From Hyphomicrobium sp. (GTDB taxonomy: Bacteria > Pseudomonadota > Alphaproteobacteria > Rhizobiales > Hyphomicrobiaceae), in NCBI RefSeq assembly GCF_003987855.1, contig NZ_RXIZ01000007.1, forward strand, positions 73,478 through 137,477: a stretch of DNA of 64,000 nt, given 5' to 3'. How positions within the stretch are numbered: position 1 is the stretch's first letter; each line of letters begins with the position of its first letter. Shown here piece after piece: positions 36,872-46,963 of this stretch. The translations under genes and the position numbers were made by a program. Under the pieces are notes generated by a model. It was not told the DNA's origin. It searched no databases and saw only the letters and a list, made by a program, of their open reading frames with translations.

Positions 36872-38545
36872 TCAGGGTCCATAGACGACCGACTTCGCCG
36901 CCGGCCAAGACACCCGATACCCGTACTCGAGAATCTTCTCCTCATCCGGCTCGAGCCGTGCCTGGAACGCGAGGACGCCACGCTTGTCATCGACATTTTG
37001 CGTCGTCGGCGAAACCCGGCCGGTCATCTCAACCTTGATGTCGTCGTTCTGCGAGACGGGAACGCGATCGAGAATGGTGACGTCGATCGGCCGTTCATGC
37101 AGGTTTTTCACGTTGACCTGAAAGTTCCGGCTATCGACGTGCGAAGTCGAAATGAGGCCGCTCTCGCCTCGCTTGTCTTCCAGCACCGCATGCTTGACTT
37201 TGACCTGATCGTCAACGCCGAAACCAAGATCGTAGGTTTCGCCAGGTTGCAGCAGCGGCAATTCGCCCGTGCCGACAAAGGTTCCGTCGCGGAAAAGGTA
37301 GGCAGAGCCGGGCAGCAGCGGCGTGCCCTTGGCGACTTTGATTTTCGCGTACAGGTAGGCGTTCGTATCGAGCTTGGGGACCGAGCGGCAGCCGAGAGCC
37401 GGTTCGCTTGTCTCGGAAGAAAGAAGCACGCGCTTGGCTTCACCAGTGCTGGCGACAGTGACGCGACCCGGCACCTGGAACGTGGCGTCAAACGGCGCGA
37501 CCTTGAGTTGAGCGACGGTTTCTTCCGCCTCCATCGCCCCGTCGGCGCTTTTCGCCCGGTCGAAGCCCAGTTCCATCTGCGGCTCTGCGCGCTTTGCCAT
37601 CGCCATCGGCGCAGGTGGTGGCGCCGAGGCGGCCACCGGCCTTGCTTCGGGTTCGAAGTCGACGGTTTGCGTATCGATCTCAGGTGCCGACGAGCCATCG
37701 GACGGCCGCGAGGTCGACAGCGACATCGCTACGCCATCCCAGTTCTCACCTGTCCGCTGGGTAATGGCGCCGCGACGATCGAGAGCCAGCTTCGGCGGCT
37801 CGGTTTTCGATCCCGTTTGAAGCCGCGCGTCATAGAGCGGCGCCCAATGGGCCTCCGGTACTTGGTAGCGAACGCTGAGGTCCACATCCAACGGGCTCTG
37901 CGCAATGACGTGAATTCGAACTTCCGTCTGCTCCGTACGCGCGGGAGCCAGCGTGGAGAGCTGGTTGTCGGCGTCTGAGATCTGCCGGTCGATGTCGCGG
38001 ATCTTCTGCGCCGCGTCGAGCGACAGCTTGCTGGCATCTGTCGTCGCCTGTGCGATCAGCGCCAACACCTTGGGCCAATCGTCAAGCGGCGTTGCAGGTC
38101 CCGATTGCGACGGCTGTCGCGTGGGTAGCTGCGCAAGATTGGCAATCAGCTTTTTCTGCGTCTTCGCGGCAAGGGCCTGCCCCTCGACCGTCGATCGCTG
38201 ATCCTTGAGCGACTGTATGCGCTCTTCAAGCATTCGGCGCTGCGCGTCGGCGGCTTCGCTTTCCGCCCGCTGCAAGAGTTTTCGCGCCGTATCCACCGAG
38301 CCGATATCGAGCTTTCCACTTGCTCTGCCCTCGACACGGATCGACCCAGGCACCGCGCTCGCCGGCAAATCGCCGATGACGATCGTGTGCTCACCCTTGT
38401 CGAGATGCACCTTCGCAAGTCGCGTCACCTCGGCGCCAGAAAGAAAGACCGTCACCGCATCGACGGTCGACGTCGCGGGCACCTGTGCTGCAAAGGCGTC
38501 GGCGGATAACGCAGCCAAACAAACTGCCGCTAGAACTAGGCGCAT
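36872..38545 (-). CDS. DUF4139 protein, MuiA (mucoidy inhibitor A) family
   Basis: A 557-aa exported protein with a signal peptide (cleaved near AFA, 18-20), an N-terminal DUF4140 domain (about 23-130), a coiled-coil region (about 70-210) and a C-terminal DUF4139 domain (about 215-557) ending in the family stretch EEKILEYGYRVSWP. MuiA relatives lie in the periplasm or at the surface and in some bacteria reduce capsule or mucoid growth; the mechanism is not known. It sits between purA and serC, where serA is often found in Rhizobiales. Confidence 0.86.
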   Translation of the reverse strand: MRLVLAAVCLAALSADAFAAQVPATSTVDAVTVFLSGAEVTRLAKVHLDKGEHTIVIGDLPASAVPGSIRVEGRASGKLDIGSVDTARKLLQRAESEAADAQRRMLEERIQSLKDQRSTVEGQALAAKTQKKLIANLAQLPTRQPSQSGPATPLDDWPKVLALIAQATTDASKLSLDAAQKIRDIDRQISDADNQLSTLAPARTEQTEVRIHVIAQSPLDVDLSVRYQVPEAHWAPLYDARLQTGSKTEPPKLALDRRGAITQRTGENWDGVAMSLSTSRPSDGSSAPEIDTQTVDFEPEARPVAASAPPPAPMAMAKRAEPQMELGFDRAKSADGAMEAEETVAQLKVAPFDATFQVPGRVTVASTGEAKRVLLSSETSEPALGCRSVPKLDTNAYLYAKIKVAKGTPLLPGSAYLFRDGTFVGTGELPLLQPGETYDLGFGVDDQVKVKHAVLEDKRGESGLISTSHVDSRNFQVNVKNLHERPIDVTILDRVPVSQNDDIKVEMTGRVSPTTQNVDDKRGVLAFQARLEPDEEKILEYGYRVSWPAAKSVVYGP

Positions 38546-38694
38546 TCGCTGAGATCTCCGTTGATTGCTTGTGGCACGTGGGGGTGAGTGCTCGGCCCAA
38601 GAGGGCGGACCGCATTATGGCCGATGCCCGGCGCAAGAAAAAGGCGTTGACACGCCGGCTTTTAACCAGGTTGCGCGAAGGATTTCATTCATAT

Positions 38695-39864
38695 TTAGCC
38701 CAAAACTGCGACACGGGCCTCCGAATACGCCCAATCCAGCCATGGAAGTAGCGCTTCGATATCCGCCCGATCGATCGTCGTGCCGCACCAGATCCGCAAA
38801 CCCGCCGGCATGCCGCGATAGGCTGCGATATCGAAAGCCGCCGCGTCTTCTTCGAGCAGCCGCACCATTGTCCGCATGAGTTCGACGCGAACGCCTTCCG
38901 GCGCCTGCACGAGCGCTGGCTCAGAGAACCGCATGGTCACCGAAGTGCGCGACCGGGCTTCCGGATCGACTGCGAGCGGCGTAACCCACGTGCTTGCCTC
39001 GATCCATCCGTAAAGCAGAGAGGCGTTCGCCTGAGCGCGCGCGATCGTTGCATCGATACCGCCGATCTCGGAGGCCCACGCGAGCGCATCGATATAGTCT
39101 TCGACGCACAGCATCGACGGGGTGTTCAATGTCACGCCTTCGAACACGTCGCGAAGCACGCCGTCGCCGTTCGTGAGCCGAAAAAGTTTCGGCACCGGCC
39201 ATGACGGCCGATAAGATTGGAGGCGATCGAGCGCCCGTGGGGACATCACGAGCATGCCGTGCGCGCCCTCCCCGCCCAGCGCCTTCTGCCACGAAAACGT
39301 CAGCACATCGATTTTGCGGAGATCGATATCTTCCGCGAACAATGCCGATGTGGCGTCGCAGAAAACGAGGCCTTCGCGATCGTCCGGGATCCAATCTCCG
39401 TTCGGCACGCGCACGCCGCATGCCGTGCCGTTCCAGGTGAAGATCACATCTCGCGCGAAATCGACTTTGCCAAGATCGGGCAGAAGACCAGGCTCTGCTT
39501 CGAAAGTGCGCAGATCGGCTAGTTTCAATTCCGCGGTGGCATCACGCAGCCAGCTCTTTCCGAACGTGTCCCACGCAAGCACGTCGGTGCCTCGCGCGCC
39601 CAGAAGATTCCACATCGCAAGTTCGATTGCGCCGGTGTCGGAGCCTGGAACGATCGCGACTTCGTATCCTTCCGGCAGCCGAAGCACGTCGCGCGTCCGC
39701 GTGATCGCAAGCTTCAAACGTTCGCGACCATCGGCTGAACGGTGCGAGCGCCCGACCAGCGCGGTTCCAAGCGCGTCCGGCCGCCACCCCGGCCGTTTGG
39801 CACAGGGACCGGAGGAGAAAAACGGCCGTTTCGGCTTCTGAGTAGGCTTCGGAGGTGTGAGCAT
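38695..39864 (-). CDS. serC: Phosphoserine aminotransferase
   Basis: SerC (389 aa) is a PLP enzyme that converts 3-phosphohydroxypyruvate and glutamate to phosphoserine. It belongs to the alphaproteobacterial/archaeal subgroup, recognised from FSSGPCAKRPGW, GRSHRS, VPGSDTGAIELAMWN, and SFSWQKALGGEGAHG with the PLP-binding Lys. Length is normal for this subgroup. No serA (the preceding enzyme in the pathway) is next to it; the downstream gene is the DUF4139 protein instead. Confidence 0.93.
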   Translation of the reverse strand: MLTPPKPTQKPKRPFFSSGPCAKRPGWRPDALGTALVGRSHRSADGRERLKLAITRTRDVLRLPEGYEVAIVPGSDTGAIELAMWNLLGARGTDVLAWDTFGKSWLRDATAELKLADLRTFEAEPGLLPDLGKVDFARDVIFTWNGTACGVRVPNGDWIPDDREGLVFCDATSALFAEDIDLRKIDVLTFSWQKALGGEGAHGMLVMSPRALDRLQSYRPSWPVPKLFRLTNGDGVLRDVFEGVTLNTPSMLCVEDYIDALAWASEIGGIDATIARAQANASLLYGWIEASTWVTPLAVDPEARSRTSVTMRFSEPALVQAPEGVRVELMRTMVRLLEEDAAAFDIAAYRGMPAGLRIWCGTTIDRADIEALLPWLDWAYSEARVAVLG

Positions 39865-39895
39865 CGGCGCTCCTTAGCACGGGGTCGTCACAAAG

Positions 39896-39924
39896 AAAAA
39901 GGCGGTCGCGAACGACCGCCTTTT
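39896..39924 (-). terminator. Intrinsic terminator after the beta-barrel gene
   Basis: GGCGGTCG (39901-39908) and CGACCGCC (39913-39920) form a perfect 8-bp stem, extended by A/T pairs, with loop CGAA. On the minus strand a TTTTTCTTT tract follows. It lies 33 nt past the stop of the outer-membrane protein gene and separates it from serC. Confidence 0.88.
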
Positions 39925-39956
39925 CGGCACCGAAGCAACACTGGGGTGCACGCTTT

Positions 39957-40829
39957 CTAATCGAATTTCAGCCGGATGCCCGAGCGGAACTGCTGCAGGA
40001 CAGAGTCTTTATAGGTCAGCTTGTTGCTGCCCGAAATCGAATCTCCGTCGATCGAAATGCTGCCGCTCTCCCACAGCATCTGCCAACCATTGTCCCAGAC
40101 GATCTGGTCGGTAAGTTCGGTCGAGACGCCCGCCTGAACCGCCGCTGCGACGTTGATCTGGTTCTTGGAGTCCGAACCCGAATGCGTTGCCGAACTGATG
40201 GTCGTGCTTCCTCCGCAAGTGATCGTTGGGAAGTTTGTCGGATCGTTACATGTGGCTGATTCCGAATAATTGCGCTGTAGACGCCGCCAAGAAATACCGA
40301 CACCACCACCGAGATATGGTGTGAAGCGCGTTCCCGTAGGAATATCGTAGAGAAGATTGAACAGCGCCGTAGTTCGCGAGAGCTTGACCGTATCATCACG
40401 GAAGACGCCGTATTGCTGTGCGGCGTTCGCCGTTCCCGCCTCGCCGAACGTTATATATTTGGTTCCACCATCAATCAGATTGAAGTTCGGCGTGTAATCG
40501 ACAGCGACTTCCCACCGCAGCGATGGCGTAATGTAGCGGCCGAATGTCAGCCCGAATGTTTCCGACATCGGGAGATCACCGCTGCCTCTGACTGGCATGT
40601 TCGGATCGCTATCCTGGATCGTCGCGCTCGTTGAAAGATTGCCGCCGATCGCGAGGCCGACATACCAATCGCTGTCGGCATCATAGGTCGGCACCGGCGC
40701 GGGTGCCGGCACCGGGATCGGAACACCGCCGCCCATATCCTTGACGCCGCCCCAGTCGGCAGCCATCACAGGCGCCACACCGGATGCAATCACCCACACA
40801 GCAGCGATTGCCGCTTTCGCGAACTTCAT
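39957..40829 (-). CDS. Outer-membrane beta-barrel protein
   Basis: A 290-aa protein with a signal peptide (cleaved near VMA-AD), a short Pro-rich linker (VPIPVPAPAPVP), and a barrel of about 240 residues with alternating hydrophobic/polar strands. Segments WYVGLAIGGNL, FGRYITPSLRWEVAVDY, TRFTPYLGGGVGISW and a final RSGIRLKFD ending in a C-terminal aromatic/acidic residue pair fit the OmpA/OmpW-like surface protein group. A pair of Cys (CNDPTNFPTITC) may form a loop disulfide. ATG 40829 begins the signal peptide; a GTG at 40871 is less likely. Confidence 0.78.
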   Translation of the reverse strand: MKFAKAAIAAVWVIASGVAPVMAADWGGVKDMGGGVPIPVPAPAPVPTYDADSDWYVGLAIGGNLSTSATIQDSDPNMPVRGSGDLPMSETFGLTFGRYITPSLRWEVAVDYTPNFNLIDGGTKYITFGEAGTANAAQQYGVFRDDTVKLSRTTALFNLLYDIPTGTRFTPYLGGGVGISWRRLQRNYSESATCNDPTNFPTITCGGSTTISSATHSGSDSKNQINVAAAVQAGVSTELTDQIVWDNGWQMLWESGSISIDGDSISGSNKLTYKDSVLQQFRSGIRLKFD

Positions 40830-41081
40830 ATCCCCCACCCTTCGGTATCGGCGCGAATAAACGCGCGCCACTTACAAGACCCTGCTCAACGCTACGCTGC
40901 GCAAACAAAGCCTAAGGGAGGGAAACACGGGTTTCGGCCGGTGTCCTGTGCGCTTCTCTCGCGAGAAGCGCACGACGCACTACGTGGACACGCGAACGCG
41001 AAACACCGCAGTACAGACCGCACCTTTTGGCATTTCATACAGGAGCTGACACAATGCTCCTGCGTACTAACAACTCGCGAC

Positions 41082-41870
41082 CTAGTTCAGGTCGTAACGC
41101 AAGCCGATACGAAACTGATGTGCCGTGATCTCTTTGAGCTTCTCGGCTGCGACTTGTCCGTTCGCATCGAAAGACGCCGTCTGGGCGTCGCCCAAATAGA
41201 GAAAGCGATATCCGAAATCGACATAGAGAGCGTGGCCGGTGTTGACCTCGACCGGCTCGTCATCCTTCGTGCCGCCAGAGACGTACATCGATCGGCCGCC
41301 CCACAGCCGCCATGAAACGCCCGCCATCGCGGCCGCCGCGAAATTGTCGGTCGATCGTCCGCTGAACGACGATGCGCCCGTGCCATCGACGACCGTTCCC
41401 GAACTCGTCTCGTTGTGCGCGTAACCAATGCCCGCGCCGATGTAGGGCACGAAGCGGCCGCCGCGATTGAATTCGTAATAGAGGTTCGCGAGCACGACGG
41501 TGCTGCTGAAATCGAGCCGCGTTGAACCGAAGTCGAAATCGGTCTGGCTCTTGGCGTCGAACATGTGGTCGACGGTGATGTCGCCGCGGAAGCCCCAGGC
41601 ATAATATTGGCCGATGCCGCCGCCGACGGTCCAACCGCCGCCAGCTTTCGTTTCGTGGTTTTCGAAATTGCTGAAGGTCATGCCTGGCGCCGGATACCAC
41701 GTGTACCCGCCGTCGGCGCGAACATACCATTTCCAGGTATATCCCGACGGCATCGCCGGCATCGTTGGCGCATCCTTGAGGCTCACGCCGCCGAGATCGG
41801 CGGCGGACGCGATCGCGCTCCCGAGAACGAGAGCGGCGCCAATGAGCGGTGCTTTGCGCACGAACAACAT
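41082..41870 (-). CDS. Outer-membrane beta-barrel protein (second)
   Basis: A 262-aa protein with a signal peptide (cleaved near ASA, 22-24) and a barrel with repeated strands: WYVRADGGYTWY, WTVGGGIGQYYAWGFRGDITVDHMF, GRFVPYIGAGIGYA, and a last strand HQFRIGLRYDLN. The layout is shared with its neighbour at 39957-40829, from which it may derive by old duplication, though identity appears low. No pore or ligand can be predicted. A CAGGAGC/GCTCCTG hairpin lies just past the stop without a U-tract. Confidence 0.8.
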   Translation of the reverse strand: MLFVRKAPLIGAALVLGSAIASAADLGGVSLKDAPTMPAMPSGYTWKWYVRADGGYTWYPAPGMTFSNFENHETKAGGGWTVGGGIGQYYAWGFRGDITVDHMFDAKSQTDFDFGSTRLDFSSTVVLANLYYEFNRGGRFVPYIGAGIGYAHNETSSGTVVDGTGASSFSGRSTDNFAAAAMAGVSWRLWGGRSMYVSGGTKDDEPVEVNTGHALYVDFGYRFLYLGDAQTASFDANGQVAAEKLKEITAHQFRIGLRYDLN

Positions 41871-42036
41871 GCAGGTTCCCTACGGAGACCGACTCGCGCG
41901 ACGCGGATCAGCCCAAAATCAGAACCCGAATATTGCCGAGAGTGCTTAAGGCATACTTAATTGCCGTCGGAATGTGGAACGCAGCCCGGCCCCAAATCCT
42001 AACGAAGCGTAAATGCGCTCTGACGTTAGTCCGTCG

Positions 42037-43386
<1,350 letters not shown>

Positions 43387-43730
43387 GCTATCCTCCCGTC
43401 AAACCGGACCGTGCGCCGCGTTGCGCGGCACGCCATTCCGGAAATCGCGATTGGAGCGCTCCGCCCGAGTCGGATGCATCCCCCCATTCCCCTCGGCCAT
43501 CATAGATGCCCGAGCGCGCGTCTGCATTCCATCCCATTGGTTGAATGAACCGGAATTTTGCACGGAATTCCACTAACGGTTGCAAACAGCGCTAATAAGG
43601 CCTCACCGTCCGAGCTTCCGGTGGCGGACTGGTAGACCGACATGGAATCGGCCCATAGCTCGGCTATGGATGGAGCGCGCGGCGCCCCGAGGGCTCGAAT
43701 TGGCGCGCGCAATCTGAGAGGTAACGCAAC
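43387..43730. other. Divergent intergenic region glmM/parA-like
   Basis: These 344 bases separate the divergent glmM and ParA-type genes and must hold promoters for both. I cannot place convincing promoter boxes. A ribosome-binding site (GAGAGG) lies before the ParA start. Short frames here are not supported as genes. Confidence 0.5.
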
Positions 43731-44639
43731 ATGGCAGTTTTTCTCGCGGTCGCGAACCGGAAGGGTGGCGTCGGCAAATCCACCGTCGCCGTGATGCTCG
43801 CCCACGGGCTTGCCGTGTTCGGCGGAAAACGCGTGCTGCTGATCGACCTCGACTCGCAATGCAACGCCTCCCTGATTCTGATGGGCGGACAAGGCTGGAA
43901 CGAAGCTCGCAAGGCCGGCAAGACAATCGCCGACTACTTCTACGATCTCTTCGATGGCATTCCGGCGAACGCCCGAGACTATGTCGCCAAGAACGTCGGC
44001 GACGTCGCCGCTGCCAACGGCAAGCCCGCACCGATTTCACTCGTGCCAGGCTCGCTCCTTCTGGAGGATATCCAGGGCGAGTTGTACCTGAAGCAGGCGA
44101 ACCAGAGTAACGTGCCCGAGGTTGTCGCAAACCGCGTTCGCGGCCGCATGGAAAGCCTCATACGGCGCTTCGAGGGCGACTATGACGTCGTCATTCTCGA
44201 TTGTGCGCCTGGCCTCTCGTTCGCGGCCCTCGCGGCACTGAAGACGGCCGACAAGGTCATCGTTCCTTTCCGTCCCGACTATGTCTCGCAGCTCGCTGTC
44301 GACCGGGTCGCGATGTTGATCGAGGACATGCGCAATCTCGACGATCTCGCCGAGATGCCACCGGAAGAGCGCCGCTATGTGTGCCTTGCCAACTACGTGC
44401 GCAACGACGATCGGGACTACATGATGATCGAGGAAATCAGCCTCGTGCATCCGGTGCTGGAGACGTTCCTGCCGCAGCGGAACGGCATCGCCAATGCTTT
44501 CGACTACCTCGGCCAACTCCGCCCGATCGACGCGAAGTATTCGGATGCCGCCGGAGACGTGAAAGAACTTCACCAGGAAATTTCCCGGTTGGTGGATGCC
44601 GTCGCCGCGGGTAAGAAAGCCAAAGTTGCAGTTTCTTAA
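43731..44639 (+). CDS. ParA/MinD-type ATPase
   Basis: A 302-aa deviant Walker ATPase. KGGVGKST (11-18) carries the signature first Lys of the ParA class, followed by LLIDLDSQCNAS (36-47) and VVILDCAPGLSFAAL. Such proteins position DNA, chemoreceptors, carboxysomes or other cargo. It lacks the N-terminal HTH of plasmid ParA and no parB lies beside it, so this is probably an orphan ParA. The gene after it (27 nt) encodes an unknown 156-aa protein that is the natural candidate for its partner. Confidence 0.85.
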   Translation: MAVFLAVANRKGGVGKSTVAVMLAHGLAVFGGKRVLLIDLDSQCNASLILMGGQGWNEARKAGKTIADYFYDLFDGIPANARDYVAKNVGDVAAANGKPAPISLVPGSLLLEDIQGELYLKQANQSNVPEVVANRVRGRMESLIRRFEGDYDVVILDCAPGLSFAALAALKTADKVIVPFRPDYVSQLAVDRVAMLIEDMRNLDDLAEMPPEERRYVCLANYVRNDDRDYMMIEEISLVHPVLETFLPQRNGIANAFDYLGQLRPIDAKYSDAAGDVKELHQEISRLVDAVAAGKKAKVAVS

Positions 44640-44665
44640 CCGCGGAAGGCGAGAAGACGTCGATC

Positions 44666-45136
44666 ATGAGCAAAGGCAAACAGCTCTGGCCCGGCGATGA
44701 GATGCTCGCGTTCTTTCGCGCCCACATCCGGCGCGAAACGTCGCTCGATTCCGATACGACGGAGAAACTCGCAGCTGCGTTGACAAGAGCCACGAACCGC
44801 ATGCTCGTTTGGGAGGTCCCAGTAGAGGTTGAAGAAGCTCCTCCAGCGGCAGTTCCGGCTCAACCTCAGAAATCCGACGAGATCCAGGAGCGCCACGACC
44901 GCGCGGAGAATTTCAACCCCTATCTCTTCTCTGCTTTGGTGGCGCTGGCGAAGCACGGCAGCGAAGGCTTGATGCTGCGGCTCAAGGACATCAAGACAGC
45001 GGAGAATCTGCGAGCATTCGCTGAAGCGCAGCATGTGCCGGTTGATCCGTCCTTGAAGCGTACCGATGAAATCCGCAAAGCCATCGTCGCTGGTGTCGAG
45101 CGCCGGCTCGCCGATCGCAAAGCCGCCGCCAGCTGA
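44666..45136 (+). CDS. Unknown protein paired with the ParA ATPase
   Basis: A 156-aa soluble protein with two predicted helical parts: an N-terminal segment (about 1-50) and a C-terminal segment (about 80-150), joined by a Pro/Ala/Glu-rich linker. There is no DNA-binding motif I can recognise; the C-terminal part (LRLKDIKTAENLRAFAEAQ...DEIRKAIVAGVERRL) looks like a small helical domain. It follows the ParA gene by 27 nt on the same strand, so a partner or cargo-adaptor role is plausible but inferred only from context. Confidence 0.68.
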   Translation: MSKGKQLWPGDEMLAFFRAHIRRETSLDSDTTEKLAAALTRATNRMLVWEVPVEVEEAPPAAVPAQPQKSDEIQERHDRAENFNPYLFSALVALAKHGSEGLMLRLKDIKTAENLRAFAEAQHVPVDPSLKRTDEIRKAIVAGVERRLADRKAAAS

Positions 45137-45229
45137 CCGCGCGGCTTGGTACTCCAACATCCGGCAGCTTGAAACCGCGAAGCGCTGATGCCTTGATGGC
45201 ATCACAGAAGTCGCATCGGGGACCCGACC

Positions 45230-46555
45230 GTGAACGATAAACCAAACGGCAATCCCCACCTTCGCCGCTCCATCGGAACGACGCAACTCGCGCTCTACGC
45301 CCTTGGAAGCATGATCGGGTCAGGCATATACGGGCTCATCGGCAAAGCGGCCGGGCAAGCCGGATCCGCAGTTTGGCTATCGTTCCTTGTCGCGCTCGTC
45401 GCGGCCCTGCTGACGTCGCTCTCGTATGCCTCGCTCGGCTCGCGCTATCCGCGCGCTGGCGGCGCCGCTTACGTCACGGATCGCGCCTTCGGCATTCCCT
45501 TGCTGAGCTTCACGGTTGGCCTCGCGCTCGTTGCCTCCGGCCTGACTTCAATCGCGACGCAATCCAAGATCTTCGCGGCGATCATCGCTGACTTTGCGGG
45601 CTGGGGAGCCGTTTCGCCAACCGCCATCGCCGTGGGCTTTCTGCTTATCCTGTCCGGCGTGGTTTTCCGCGGCATCCGCGAAAGCATGTGGGTCAACGTC
45701 GTCTGCACGATCATGGAGGTCTCGGGCCTGCTCCTGGTGATCGGCTCGGGGCTCTCGTATTGGGGCAGCGTCGACTATTTCGAAATCCCTCCAGACCGAA
45801 TTGATTCCGGCCTGGCGGTTGTCGTCGTCCAGGCTTCTGTATTGGCCTTCTTCGCGTTCATCGGCTTCGAGGACGCCGTCAACGTCGCGGAGGAATGCCG
45901 CGAGCCCGAACGAACGATCCCTCGCGGTCTGATCATCGCGACCGTGTCTGCCGCAGTCCTCTATGTTGCGGTATCGATCACCGCTGTCTCGGTCGTTCCA
46001 TGGCAGGAACTTGCATCCGCGCCGAGCCCGCTTACAGCTGTGATGGCGAAGAGTGCGCCGAGCCTGCCCGCAGGCCTCATGACTTTCATCGCGCTCTTTT
46101 CGGTCGCCAACACGGCCCTCGTGAATTACGTCACCGCCTCGCGCCTGATCTACGGCATGTCGGGCCAGGGACTGCTTCCGAGCCTCCTTGGCCGCGTGCA
46201 CAGGACACGCCAGACGCCACACATTGCCATCGCGACACTCCTAGGTGTGCTGGTGCTGCTCGCTGTCGCCGGCGAAATCGCCGACCTCGCTGCCGCGACG
46301 GTGCTGTTGCTGCTCGTCATCTTCGTCGCCGTGAACGCCTCGCTCGTCGTGTTGAAGCGTCGCGCGGGCGAGCCAGCAGGCCGTTTCGAAATTCCCGTCG
46401 CCCTGCCGATGATGGGCATCGCCGTGTGCTGCGGACTTCTGATCACGCGCTTGACGAGTTCCGATTGGCGCGCGCCGCTGCTGGCAGCTCTCCTCCTCGC
46501 CGGTATTCTCGGTCTCTACGCCATCTTGCGGATGACCAAAGTGAGCCAGCGCTGA
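45230..46555 (+). CDS. APC-family amino acid permease
   Basis: A 441-aa inner-membrane transporter with about 12 hydrophobic segments. The APC hallmark near the N-terminus, LYALGSMIGSGIYGLIGKAAGQAG, carries the substrate-binding GSGIYG loop, and FIGFEDAVNVAEE matches the sixth-helix region of cationic or neutral amino acid permeases. The substrate cannot be set from sequence. GTG 45230 is the likely start. A small membrane protein gene follows after 20 nt, probably in the same transcript. Confidence 0.9.
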   Translation: MNDKPNGNPHLRRSIGTTQLALYALGSMIGSGIYGLIGKAAGQAGSAVWLSFLVALVAALLTSLSYASLGSRYPRAGGAAYVTDRAFGIPLLSFTVGLALVASGLTSIATQSKIFAAIIADFAGWGAVSPTAIAVGFLLILSGVVFRGIRESMWVNVVCTIMEVSGLLLVIGSGLSYWGSVDYFEIPPDRIDSGLAVVVVQASVLAFFAFIGFEDAVNVAEECREPERTIPRGLIIATVSAAVLYVAVSITAVSVVPWQELASAPSPLTAVMAKSAPSLPAGLMTFIALFSVANTALVNYVTASRLIYGMSGQGLLPSLLGRVHRTRQTPHIAIATLLGVLVLLAVAGEIADLAAATVLLLLVIFVAVNASLVVLKRRAGEPAGRFEIPVALPMMGIAVCCGLLITRLTSSDWRAPLLAALLLAGILGLYAILRMTKVSQR

Positions 46556-46575
46556 TACTGCAGAAGGGGATTATG

Positions 46576-46869
46576 ATGTCAGACGGTCAAACGCTCGTTT
46601 CGGGCCTCGCCTACCTCGCGATCGTCGGACTGCTCGTATACCTGCCACTAACGGCCCGGACGTTCGTCTCGGCTTTGATACGCGCCGCCATTCTGGCCGT
46701 CCTCGTCATTCCGGTCTCGATTATGCTTTCGCCGGATACTTTGGCGCCGACACATGCGCTTGGCCGATTCCTTGCTTTCTTGCTCGCCGCGTCGTTGACG
46801 TACGCCGTCAAGCGCCTGCTCCTCTTCATCGTGCGGAAGCTTTCCGGCCCCCGCACGACGGCACCGTGA
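46576..46869 (+). CDS. Small three-TM membrane protein
   Basis: A 97-aa protein with three predicted membrane segments (about 7-26, 29-52 and 62-83) and a basic C-terminus. AGGGGA (46565-46570) is spaced for ATG 46576 rather than the adjoining ATG 46573. No family is recognised. Its last 27 codons and stop lie in the first copy of a perfect 88-bp tandem duplication; the second copy follows out of frame to it and is not part of this gene. It is probably co-transcribed with the permease. Confidence 0.65.
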   Translation: MSDGQTLVSGLAYLAIVGLLVYLPLTARTFVSALIRAAILAVLVIPVSIMLSPDTLAPTHALGRFLAFLLAASLTYAVKRLLLFIVRKLSGPRTTAP

Positions 46870-46963
46870 TCAATGCGCGTCGTTGACGTACGCCGTCAAG
46901 CGCCTGCTCCTCTTCATCGTGCGGAAGCTTTCCGGCCCCCGCACGACGGCACCGTGATCAATG
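46788..46963. repeat. Perfect 88-bp tandem duplication
   Basis: Positions 46788-46875 are repeated exactly at 46876-46963, followed by 7 more matching bases. The unit carries the last codons and stop of the small membrane protein gene and the TCAATG that is the stop region of the convergent PNPOx-like gene. The two copies are identical, so the event is recent, or an assembly artefact. Both flanking genes still end normally: the first uses copy 1, the second uses copy 2. Confidence 0.95.
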
